DNA of 64,000 bases, from the NCBI GenBank assembly GCA_037176725.1, contig JAZBRS010000044.1:3348001-3412000 (forward strand). Direction: 5' to 3'. This stretch comes from Posidonia oceanica. Its lineage: Eukaryota > Streptophyta > Magnoliopsida > Alismatales > Posidoniaceae. Both the position numbers and the translations under genes were made by a program. Of the stretch, positions 34,061 to 44,876 are shown in pieces. The notes beneath the pieces were generated by a model. That model was not told where the DNA came from and searched no databases. It was given only the letters and a program-made list of their open reading frames with translations. Every line of letters starts with the position of its first letter. The first letter of the stretch is position 1.

Positions 34061-35321
34061 CAGGGGCGGATCTAGGTGGGGGCTTTGCCCCCACTTGATT
34101 TAAACAAAAATACACTATACTATATATATAATTTTGCAAATAGTCCTTATATAAAAACTCATTTTCCTTTCTCTCTCCCCATTTTACCCTCTCAACCTCT
34201 CCCACGACACTTGCACTCCTCTCTCGCCTCTCGGCCTCTCCCACGTGACGACGGCGAGCCTCCACAGACACTCAGACACGGTTCTCGGCCTCCTCCATCT
34301 GCACCCGCTGGCCGCTGCCTCGACCACATCAGCTCCAGCATCCGCTAGCCGCTACCTCGACCGCTCCAGCTCGGCACTCTTGACGGAAACCTCGTGCTTG
34401 AGTCGAGGACAGGGACGAGCCGACGAGGGCGACCGGTGATAGTCTCAAGTGCTGCTCCTGACCTGAATTATGTGCGGACTGCAGAGTTTTTCTGTTCTTG
34501 GGGACTTTTGTTGCTGAGTCTCTTCTGAGTTTGTGCAAAGGGGCAAATGGCTTGTTGCTGGTTCGTGTGCAGAGTTTGTGTGGACTCTTGTTGTCGTTGG
34601 TGACTCCGTGACAAATCTGATTGTAGCACAAATTTAGAACAATACACTAGTTTATTGACACGCACCTTGGCAATTCACAATTTTTCATTGTTCTACTGGT
34701 CATTAAAAATATCCTTATTATTTCTTTACATGAATTCCACCAATATGGTTTCTTTCTTCTTAATGAGTGTCAAATAAAGAAACTAAGTGCCAACCATATT
34801 TCATTACAGTGTTCTGATCAGGCGGAGGAGGTCGGTCGTGGTCGGGGCCTTGTGGTGGAGTCACTCAGACACTAGATAACTCAGACACTCAGTGACTTAG
34901 ACAATGAAATATTTTTGTCAATCTCTTAATTTCGTGTTATTGTCCTTTCTTAATTTAAAACAATGAAATGTTTTCTCCTTTCTTAATTTTTTAATATTAT
35001 TGTCAATTTAAAAAAATTTCATGTTATTGGATGAATGATAATCTAGTGACTTATATTGAGAAAGATGTATTTGATAATGTTAAAAATGAAGTAATCATGC
35101 AATGTTTCCAAAAAATGTATCATCGTCGAGGACAATTGTAATTTTTCCCTTTTTGTTGGAGTTCTTTTTGGAAAGTTTTTTTTTTATTTTAAGATATGTT
35201 GGTAGTTTTTAAAGTTGACATATTTTTGGATTATAATTATAGTGTCAAATGTTTTTTACATCTACTTTGATAATTTATTTTCTATAGGCCCCACAATGAA
35301 AAATTTCTGGCTTCGCCACTG
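34061..35321. mobile_element. Non-autonomous hAT with perfect 8-bp target duplication
   Basis: It begins CAGGGGCGGATCTAGG and ends, inverted, CAGTGGCGAAGCCAGAAA. The 8-bp duplication GTTTCACC lies at 34053-34060 and 35322-35329. The 1261-bp interior has a GC-rich part (34200-34440) and AT-rich tails but no transposase. The exact duplication shows it inserted after the larger hAT that surrounds it. Confidence 0.88.
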
Positions 35322-36008
35322 GTTTCACCTCTAACCACCTATTCAAAGAACATCTTAATATAAGCAATTAAGCATAGATATTTTTTAAAAGTAAAATACA
35401 GATACCTCATCCTCAAACCTCTGCTGCAGTGCTGCTCTACATACATTTAATCAGGCCGGCTGCCGACGGTAGAGAGCGTGCAGCGGAGGAGGGGCAGCAG
35501 GACACAGGTCATGGCCTCGTGGGTGTGGAAGGGGGAGGAGGAGAGGGAGCGGAAGAGGGAGGAGTAGAGACGATGGAGTGGCCTGTGGCCGGCGGTCGGG
35601 CGGTGGAGAGCGCGCGACGGAGGAGGGGGAGTCGGGAGCAGGTTGTGGCCTCATGGGTGTCTGGGTGTGGGAGGGGGAGGAGGAGTGGAAGCGGAAGAGG
35701 GGGGAGTAGGCGGTGGTTCTTGTGGGAAGGAGGAGGCCCAGACTCCGTAGCTCCGCCCAGTCGGCTAGTCGCCCGAAGGAAGGAGGAGGGCTTGTGGGAG
35801 GGATGGAGGGCGGAGCGGCGGTGCATGGGGCCGTCAGGGTGTATGAGTTACAGGGTATTTCTGTTTGGAGAAGGAATTTAGGTTTGTTTTGTGAATTTGC
35901 ATATTAGTCTTAAAGTGTTAAAAAAAATTCAAAAGTGGATAATTTACATTGTTCCTCAATTCTTATATTTTATCGATAAACACTTACAAAAAGATTTTTT
36001 GGAAACAA

Positions 36009-36450
36009 GGGGCGTCTACCTTCGAGTGGCGGACGTCCGAGGACCAACGGTTCAAGCTGGACATGGAGACCCTCCCGGACGATCAAGGCATGCATCGACG
36101 AGTTCAAGGAAGTGTCCGTCAAGTACATCGCGAGAGCTCTTCTCTTGAAGGGTACGGGTGGAAGGAAGGCCAAAGCATCGGTAGGATCCCACGAACGGCT
36201 TCCAAATTCACGACCACAAGCGGTGGCCGGGGAGGACCGGTCTGGGATTCACTTGCACCTCCTCCAACAGTGCCAACAAGAAGATGACAAGAGCGTGGTC
36301 GGATATAGCAGTGAACTGGGTGACACCCAAGAATAGGGTTAGGGTTGTCGGCAAGAGTGTAGAAGGAGGTGATAAGTATTACATGAAGAAGGGAGTTGTT
36401 ACATGGAGTACTTTGGTGACCCTGTTGCTCTTGGGTACTGCTGTGTGTTA
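36009..36450 (+). pseudogene. MOS2-like G-patch/KOW gene, 3' fragment
   Basis: Three frames carry successive pieces: EDQRFKLDMETLPDDQGM (about 36035-36090), DEFKEVSVKYIARALLL shifted by one frame, LEGYGWKEGQSIGR (36144-36185, the G-patch core) back in the first frame, and AWSDIAVNWVTPKNRVRVVG then GGDKYYMKKGVV (about 36293-36400, a KOW-region match) in the third frame. Order and motifs fit MOS2, but at least two frameshifts separate them, the middle of the protein is very short, and the last KOW domain is missing. With the hAT insertion upstream this is a dead gene. Confidence 0.65.
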
Positions 36451-36881
36451 GCTCTTTGTTGATGTTTATTGGTTTGAACGCACGCATAGTTCTTTCATCG
36501 ATCAGTAGGTTGGAATGACACTCGTTCTTGGAGATAGAGGATTTATGATAATTAGTGTTTGTGTGTTTTGAGTATATCATGGATGTCAATCATGCATGTT
36601 GCATGATGCTCTAGCAATTTCCGTATTTTACGTATCTTAAGTTCATTTGGTTAACCACAAGCCACGCCTGACTATACTTTATAGTTCCTATTTGCTCTGA
36701 TTGCAGAAAATTTTGAGTATGAGTATCTAATCACATTTAGCTTTTTAGGTCATTTTGGGAAGGAGAAAGTGGGAGTGGTTGCCGCAACTTGAATATTCTA
36801 CCGTAGCAACTTATCTTTTTAAGCATATTTTAAATTTTATGTTCAGCATATTTATTTTGGCTAAGTACCATCTCTTATTAG

Positions 36882-37065
36882 TGTTTTTATCGAAATCGAG
36901 GAAGGATGTTTCGTAATTAGTACAGCATTTGGACTCGGGCATAAACTGCTGGAAGAAGGTTGCATCTCAATAGGCAAGGTTCCTACTGTGAAAATATACA
37001 ACCACAGCAAAATAAATCTCGGAAGACTGTTGACATCGGAAATTTTCATGTATTGCCTCCAGTAA
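36882..37065 (+). other. Open exon-like stretch, unrecognised
   Basis: After a TTATTAG acceptor-like site, 60 codons stay open (EIEEGCFVISTAFGLG, then KLLEEGCISIGKVPTVKIYN) to TAA at 37063. Its last 45 bp (GACATCGGAAATTTTCATG and neighbours) recur about 1 kb downstream at 38042-38088, inside another open stretch (37903-38087: GPDFTIKPRLKFSTRIFS) with one frameshift. I recognise neither. They may be exons of a decayed gene or part of an unclassified repeat. Confidence 0.2.
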
Positions 37066-38417
37066 ATATGTGAGAAAATGCCAACAATAGATTTTAGAAT
37101 CTACAATATCTGAAGACAATGAGGCATGCCTTGCCGTGTGGTTGAAACTTGAAAGTCTGACTCGGTCCAATTACAGGAGCGAATGGAATTAGTAAGCTTC
37201 TTCGTCACTGGTAAATGATATAATATTCAATTTAGATGCTTCTTTTCTTTTACTGATGATCAACCTAGATGCTAGTCGTTCGCTTCCAGTGAAACCTTTT
37301 GTTATCTACCAATATCAAGTAGTTGAATGTGTGTTGTGACTTTTTTTTTAATTATTTTTTTATAATTCATGTTTATTTTGGCATATAAGATATGGATTAA
37401 TTTCTGAAGAGAAGAGTTGGCAATTATCTGCTTATCAATTGATACATGAGGCATAAATTCAGTGCCAACCAGCACATAGAAATCTGAAATAAAAAGGGCA
37501 GTAATTTATTAAACAAGTATACTTATTTGGTTTAGTTGTTTTTGAAGTTTCATTGCATGGAACTTGTAGGGGCTCGAGGGCTCCGCCCTCGAAAGACCTA
37601 CAACTTTTCTTGTAGGTGGTTGATTGGATCTTAGTATCCGTTTATTTAAGGACTTATCTGTATCGGGATCCATTTAAGATTACGTCTATATTGGAGTCTA
37701 TAAATAATCTGTTTGTATTAGAGTTAAGGAGTATCTGGTATTTGGTATTCTGTGTCGTTGTCCCTCACTATTGTTTACTTGATGCTAGAATAAAAATTGC
37801 TTTAGTAACGTGGCCAGGTACGAAGTTCACAGGATCATACTAGCGGAGTCATGATATGGCTAAAGAAGGACCGAACGAAAGGAATAGACTGATGAAACAC
37901 CAATTGATAGTGGTAAAAAATGCATCCTTTGGTTGGGAGACTTTACTGAAGAAATTGCAGGTCCAGACTTCACGATCAAGCCAAGGCTAAAGTTTTCGAC
38001 CAGGATTTTCAGCGAAGAGTACCAAAACGTAAGGGGACATTGTTGACATTGGAAATTTTCATGTATTGTCTCTTGTAAATATGACATGTGTTAAGTCAGT
38101 CGTTATGTTCCAGACATGGGATGATTGGTCCTTTGACCAACAGTAGACATGATGATGGGTGGTTACAGTCGTATGTGGCTTTATAAATATGTGTACAAGA
38201 ACTGTAAAAAACAACCCATTAATCAATCAAATATCTATTTCTTTTATCTAGCATAGTTTATGTAGATATATTAAGGAGACCATTCCTCTCTTTGTCAATA
38301 TCCATTCTATTAGCTTGGCCACTTTATGTTCTCTGGTCTTTAGAGATCTTTGTACATGGATGTTCTCATTTCTTCTCAAATCTCAAGCCCCAAGCACCAC
38401 CACTCATGTATTCAACT
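37066..38417. other. Intergenic DNA, no gene seen
   Basis: AT-rich sequence before the Copia LTR. Apart from the coding-like stretch at 37903-38087 it holds a GC-rich palindrome, CTCGAGGGCTCCGCCCTCGA (about 37573-37592), and no supported gene. Confidence 0.35.
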
Positions 38418-39025
38418 TGTTGGATAATTGTTCCAAATAATTTAAAAATAAAAATAAAAATAAAAAACATGATAGCTGCTTTCTTTGCAAGATATTAATC
38501 ACGAATTTTATTTCCTAAAAAAGAGTAAATATAATTGCATTATCTCTTCTAGATATAAAGAGAGATAATCTCATATCTCCCCTAGATATAAGGAGAGATA
38601 AATTCATATCTCCCTATTTATTAGGAGGGATAAATTTATATCTCCCTATTTATAAGGAGGAATAAATCCATCTCTCTAGATACACATGATATGAGATATC
38701 ATATAAGAGAGAGAGAAAATTGTGTGATAGAATATTCTTGTGGGTAACTACGTAGTTCTCCATCTTCTCGTAGAACGAGACAGAGGAAATTGTATGACTT
38801 CTCGGACGACGAGAAGGAGACTGATCGTGTACTTCGAGAGGATCGAAGTTTGGCTTTGTTGTTTTTCTATGAGGAGTAGAAGGAAGGTGTTCCAGCGATG
38901 GTTGTTTTGTAGTCGGTTGTGAGTGCATGCATCGCAACTCTTCTTTGCTGGTACTAGGAAGCGGTTCGGCTAGAACTTGCTGCACTATGAGGGTCGAATA
39001 ACACTTTAAGCATCAGTGTTTGATA
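38418..39025 (+). mobile_element. Copia-like LTR spanning the duplication boundary
   Basis: It begins TGTTGGATAATTG and contains repeated modules of the type ATATCTCCCTATTTATAAGG (38560-38680), then runs on without a break into the sequence shared with 1553-1850. A primer-binding-like TGGTACTAGGAAGC lies at about 38949. The continuity suggests this is the original context and that the unit 1 left end (1553) is the cut one. No coding part follows. The exact 3' end is uncertain. Confidence 0.45.
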
Positions 39026-39027
39026 AC

Positions 39028-42000
39028 TGTGACCGTCCCGGACCGCTCAGTCACGACGACTTTCGTACGCTGCCATAGCTCACGTGCAATCGGGCCGTGA
39101 GAGGGGGGAAGCTGCGATCAACAATGAATCCAGGGAGAAAAGCTTGATTCGAAAACACCAGGAAAACGAGCAAATAACGCAAAGGAAAATAAATCAAAGA
39201 CATGGAGTTGCCACCTAATCTATTAAAAACGGGAAGACTAGGAAAATCGTATGAAAACATGCAAGAAAACTCAAGCAATTTGAAAATATGCCAATCCGAT
39301 CCAAATGTATATGACACAAGATCAATGCGGTCCAGAGAAAGGATAAGGACTCTTGTTACGTGCGAGGAAGGTGTTAGGCACCCCTGACACGTCCGAGGAA
39401 TCGGTCTTTCTTGGCTTTTCCGTTCTTGTATGGCAAATGTTGGCAAGTGAATGCCGATTTATATTCGCCCGAGGGCGGTATGCAAGATGCAATTATAAAC
39501 CATGCAAAGCTTAGCTAAGTCAAACCAACTTGCTTAATTAAAGTTCAATCAGCATAAAACAACAATAAGCAAATCAGGGAGGCATGCTTAAGGCAAAACA
39601 AACTAAGTAGATGAATGGCAAGGCGACGGGCCATGGGTTCAGGCCACTGCTTGGATTCTGAACTGAGTCACCGGTCACCTGGGCGACCATGCTAGTCGCC
39701 TGCAGAACGGCGACAGCATTGGTCGCCGCTCCTACAGGCGGCCAAAGCTCCTGCAGACAGGCTGGACAGTGACCTTCATCGGCCAAATAAACCATGCAAA
39801 CATTCATTAAATTTGTAACTAATCATTCAAATCGACAGAGGGCATATCAGAGATTACATTCATGCAAACAGGAAGCAAGATGGGTGCCCAGGTGAAGGGA
39901 TACATCGGAGCAAAGTCTGGCTCGAGGGCAGCCTGATTTGCAGTCTAGTCGCCGCATGCAGTGGCGCCTGAACTGGCAAACCGACTGCCGGACTTTGTGG
40001 CCAAATCCCGCATTGTCAGTGAGGCTAAAAATACAATTAAGCACCTGGGAAGCACGATGGCGTTCCCAGGAGCACACACATGCATTCAAAAGCGAAAATG
40101 GCATTGTGGATCTCTCTCCCCACCTCATGGGTTTCATTGCCGGCAGCCGAGCTTTTCGGCGATCATCGAGGTGATCGGGGAAGTCTCAGGCCTACGCACG
40201 GCTCACCGGAGGTTTGGGGGAGCTGAGAGGAAGGCGAGGAAAGAAATAGGAACAAAAACCATCGACCGGAGGCCCTCAATTGCTTGGCTCGCCGACGTCG
40301 GCCATCCACGACGGCGTCCGGCCACGAAGGAGGTGGGGAGCTCATGTGGAGGCACCTAGAATGCCGTTGAGCGGTTGGGAAGGTTGGTGGTAGTCCGGCA
40401 GAGCTAAGGAGCAAATCAAATCGGGGCGGCTGAGCCTCCCAGGTGCTTCCATGAGTCGCCGGAGTTCGTGGGCTTCACCGTCGGTGAGCCTGCAAACTCC
40501 ATTGGAACGCCATGGAGCACGAGAATGGGACCAAGGCAGGTCCAGCGAAGCTAAGAGGGAGCCAAGGAAGCTCGGGGACGGTCCGTGCCACACACTCAAT
40601 GGTCGAACGGCCTCACGTGGGCGGCGGACGTCGCCGGAGCCGTGGAAGACAAAGTCAAAACTTGGGAATTAGATACCCAAAAGCACGGAAAATAATGCCA
40701 AAACGATTCCCCTCCAATGAGGAATAAGAAGCATGCAAGGAAGAAGGGGTCAGCTACGTGTGGGCAGTTGTCTCCTTCGACCCCGGTGAGTCCAAACGAC
40801 GGCGAGCTCGGACGACAGCGAATGGGGAGAGGGGAATGAGGCACTGGATGCTCGGAAAGTTTCTCTCTCACACGAGGATTGCTCTGGGATGCTCTGGAAT
40901 CGGTGAGGGCTCTCGCAAGTGTGTGTGGTGATGTGTGAGAAGGTTGGGTTTGCCGGTTTTGTTCGGCGAAGGCATTAGCAAGAAGGACGGTGGCAGAGGC
41001 ATGCTCCGGAGTGGGTGGCCAGAGATGGCGTGCACGGGTGCGAGTGTAGAGAGACTGGCATGGTAGGTGAGGAGGTGGCGTGCGTGGCGTGGAGCAGGTC
41101 GGCAAAGGGCAGTCGGAAGAGTCCAAGCAAGTGCGTGGCGGGAGAGTTCGAAGCTCTACATCTCACAGTTAGTCACCCCTCACGATCGTGGCTAACTCAG
41201 TCACCACTGACATAGGCAACAGCATAGTCGCAACAAGGAACGATGACTGTGCGTGAGATCCAGTGGGCTGGTCCAGCTGGGCTTGTGTGTTAGGTTTAAA
41301 TGAGTTGGTTATTGTGGTGGGGTTTGTGGTTTAAAAAAGGGGTTATGGACTTGTGAAAGAAGAAGGGTTGTGGGCTTTGGTTTTGGAATTAGGTTTAAGT
41401 GGAGTGGAGGATTTGGGTTTGAGGTGAGGTTTTGGATGGGGTTTTGGTCGAGTCCGCCGCTTCCGAAAAGCTTCCAGAAAGATCCACTGAATAATTAGGG
41501 TTATCGGCCCAAGGAAAATGCCTGACATTGTGATGGATGTCATCCAGGTAATATGGGTTACCAAACCGAGGAAGATACCGAGGGCAGCAAAATAAGATGC
41601 CCCTAGTATCAGGGGGATGATACCAGGGGACAACCGAAGCACTCCTGGCACCGAAAGGGAGGTTGGACAGTTATGATTGGTGTCAACCGAGCAGTTAGGA
41701 CTGCCAGCCTGGAAGAGAAGGAAGATAACATGTCCTCGCCCGAAGAAGCAAGCAAATGGCTAGAGTTGTGCGAAATAAAAGGGACAAAATTCCTGCATGA
41801 AGGAAGAGGGACATCTTTTCTATTGAGAAAGCAAGCAAGAAAAGGGGGCTCACGACAAATGATAGGTTTCAAACCCATCGACCGTAAAAGGGGCCAGGCG
41901 TGATAAGTTCCAGACTTATCATCCAGAGAGGAGCCAGGTGTGATAAGTTTCAAACTTATCAACTGGAGAGAAAGCCAGGTGTGATAAGTTCCAAACTTAT

Positions 42001-43368
42001 CAACTCAAGAAAAATGGGGACGGATAAGTTTCGAACTTATCGACTGCAAAGGATGATTGGTATGATAAGTTTCAGGCTTATCAACCAGGATTGGATAAGT
42101 TTCGGACTTATTGACCGCAAAGGTTGACTGGTGTGATAAGTTTTCAGGCTTATAAACCAAGATCGGATAAGTTTCGGACTTATCGACCGCAAAGGATGAC
42201 TGGTGTGATAAGTTTTCAAGCTTATCAACCAAGATCGGATAAGTTTCGGACTTATTGACCGTAAATGATGAGTAGTGTGATAAGTTTTCAATCTTATCAA
42301 CCAAGATCGGATAAGTTTCGGACTAATCGACCGCAAAAGATGATTGGTGTGATAAGTTTTCAGGCTTATCAACCAAGATCGGATAAGTTTCAGACTTATC
42401 GACCGCAAAGGATGATTGGTGTTATAAGTTTTTAGGCTTATCAACCAAGATCGGATAAGTTTCGGACTTATCGACCACAAATGATGATTGGTGTGATAAG
42501 TTTTCAGGCTTATCAACCAAGATCGGATAAGTTTCGGACTTATCGACCGCAAATGATGATTGGTGTGATAAGTTTTCAGGCTTATCAACCAAGATCGGAT
42601 AAGTTTCAGACTTATCGACCGCAAAGGATGATTGATGTGATAAATTTTCAGGCTTATCAACCAAGATCGGATAAGTTTCAGACTTATCGACCGCAAAAGG
42701 ATGATTGGTGTGAAAAGTTTTTAGGCTTTGTGTTTGTTGTGCTGAGTGTTTTGAATGCAATTGAGGCATTCAGGCGCTGTTGGCTGTCTGGTCTGCCTAA
42801 TGAGGGCGTGGGACCAGGCTGCAAGTTGGTTTTGTGTTTTGAGCTTGATTTGGCTAGATTGGCCATTTCAAGTATGCTTTTAAGATTTTGAAAGAGCATG
42901 CATATGATTTTGGAAGGAAAAGAGATAAATGATTTCAAATGCACGTTTTATTGGTTTTAGTTGTTGGCCGAGCAATATTGTGCTACTCTGTTGTACTGTG
43001 GTGGCATCCAAGTAGGATGCCCATGTTTGTTTGCTGTGACATGATTACGCCGACTCCCTCAGCATTGTTGGCTGAGTGGTTTAGGTGGGTTGTGTGCTGG
43101 GTGACTGTTTTGTCTAGTCACTCATGTGTGCTTTGGTTTACGTGTTTTTACAGGTGCAGGATAAGTGTTGTTCGCTTGCTAGTGTACATAGGAGGAGTCA
43201 TGTTGCCACACATCAGAGTTTCTGAGTAAGTAAGTTAGTTTATTTATTATTGCTTTATTGTATTGTGAGAATTTAGCTTTATAGTTCATAAATGCTAATA
43301 AACGATAAAAATACAGAAAAAAAAACATCTGATTAGATTGAAAGGTAGCAACTGGACAGGTCGTTACA
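39028..43368 (+). mobile_element. Long Gypsy-type LTR, probably solo (unit 2)
   Basis: Copy of the 1853-6262 LTR with the same ends (TGTGACCGTCCCGG, CAGGTCGTTACA). It is 69 bp shorter, through a 27-bp deletion between GCCTGCA repeats (about 39704) and loss of one 42-bp array unit. Confidence 0.55.
41900..42731 (+). repeat. GATAAG/CTTATC palindromic tandem array (unit 2)
   Basis: Same array as at 4753-5625, but with three rather than four of the short 41-42 bp units. The roughly ten 72-bp units are retained with a few substitutions. Confidence 0.9.
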
Positions 43369-44876
43369 ATGTACTTTTGAATCATTCGAACATAAGAAAA
43401 GAAATGGGCCTAGTGTTGCCTAGATGTTAGACTATTTTTGTATCGCTCATTGGTTCACATTCTCTACAATTCCTAGTATATTAGAGAGATCCAATTCTAA
43501 ATCATAACCATCAAATTGCACACACAGAGGATTTACAAAATAGAATATCACATATTTGTACCAAAAAGGAAAAAAAAAAGAATTGAGTTTTCGTTTGTTC
43601 AAAAATTTTTGGGTTTTTGTGTACCGAAAGGAAAGGAAGTAAAGGAATTCAGAACTTCCTTGCTTGTCTTGATTCCTTGCTTGGGTTATGTGCAACATTT
43701 TCACCTTTGGTTTCTCATGTAAAGAGGTGGAGTTTAGAGAGAAAGTCATTTCCCTCTTGCTCTTCTCATTTCACAGCCATGTATGTCATGGAAATGAGTC
43801 AAAGAAAACATGATTCATATGCTATTGACTCCAACCAATACTTTTCCTCTATTTCATTATAATAATAATATAAAAAAAACGTTTCCTCTATTTCATTGTC
43901 ACACCTTCTGTACAGCAGACCCCCTAGTTTTCCTTTGACATATTAATTGGCCTGTGTACGTCGGCTTTGTTTGGATTGCAGGCGTCGCAATTCCAACACG
44001 ATTTAAATGGGATTGGAATTCTAAATCTAAAATTTGTAATTTAAGTGTTTTGTTTTAAATTTAGAATTTAAAATTTAGTGTTTGATTATAATCATTTTGA
44101 ATTCTCAGAATTCACATTTGACTTTGAACTTTGAAATGCATGTAGCGAAAGCGATGTTTCTTCATCACTATGAAAGAAAACAAAATGGAGTTTGTATTCC
44201 CATATATTTTAGAGGAAAACAAACTCTCTCTATACGCTCAATTCCAGTGGTTAAACTTCTTCATATAAACTCTCTCTAAATCATTTTGTGATTTGGAGGG
44301 CACTCTGTGGTTAGAGGAAAAGTATCGCAACCCCCGCATCAGAGAAGTTCCCAAGGCAACTCCTTTTAACCTTTTTTTTTTTTTTGGGTCCTTTCAAAGA
44401 GAAAGTAAGCTTTAGTTGTACGTTGCAGATGGCAAGCAATTCTTCCTTGGGATTTACATCAAATCCATTCAATAGAATTCTTAGCAGCTAACAGTAATAG
44501 AGAAATAACGTGATTGACCATAGAGCATGTGAGTTCAAACATTGATCTCAAACCATACCGCATGGGGGGCACTGTTCGGAGAAGGAGAGAGATCGACCAT
44601 AGAGCTACCAGGCGGATGGGTCCCATCAGAACTTCGTGCTTGGTGCAATATCAATTCGATTTAATGTGGTGCCATTGTGGCTTGCTCTATGATTATTGCA
44701 CCTCTAGTTTCAACTTCTAGAGATTCGAAAAGACCAAATAGGTCTATTTGTAATCCCTCGTCCCTCACACAATTTCCACACATGTGCTCTAATGGGTTTG
44801 CACTCCATTTAATTCTCTTTACTTCTTTCTAGACTTGTTGTCTTGATTTCTTGTCTTGGATTGGAGGAGGAGGAGG
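43369..44876 (+). other. bHLH upstream region (unit 2)
   Basis: Near-identical to 6263-7771. No clear core promoter motif is visible. Short frames are not protein-like. Confidence 0.5.

Larger units (their letters stand above)
31010..36008 (-). mobile_element. Decayed hAT transposon inserted in the MOS2-like gene
   Basis: The left end TAGGGGCAGAGCTAGG is a typical hAT terminus. The minus strand carries a zinc-finger MYM1-type (TTF/DUF4371) hAT transposase in pieces (31387-33665). The right limit is set only by where MOS2-like sequence resumes, near 36009; no matching inverted terminus or 8-bp duplication was found there, so that end is probably eroded. GC-rich sequence at 35430-35870 may be its 5' leader. 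A second hAT (34061-35321) is nested in it. Confidence 0.55.
1553..38727 (+). repeat. Tandem segmental duplication, unit 1 (about 37.2 kb)
   Basis: Sequence from 1553 onward (tagaatattcttgtgggtaa) recurs from 38728 onward in the same orientation and stays collinear to the window end. Checked anchors are the array (4753 and 41900), bHLH exon 1 (7772 and 44877), the Copia start (10929 and 48036), the CACTA start (21727 and 58835) and the RUNKEL exon (26836 and 63946). The offset moves from 37175 to 37110 through a 27-bp deletion, loss of one 42-bp repeat unit and single-base indels. The three bHLH exons show no difference. The unit ends inside a Copia LTR at 38727. Confidence 0.95.

Noticed and set aside
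35429..35881. 150-codon plus-strand frame rich in Gly, Arg and Glu
   Set aside because: A purine-rich, low-complexity stretch open on both strands, lying where the leader of the decayed hAT is expected. No domain.
37561..37610. GC-rich palindrome near 37573, possible RNA gene or terminator
   Set aside because: No box motifs of a tRNA or snoRNA gene and no U tract in a convincing position. A single palindrome in a plant intergenic region is weak evidence.
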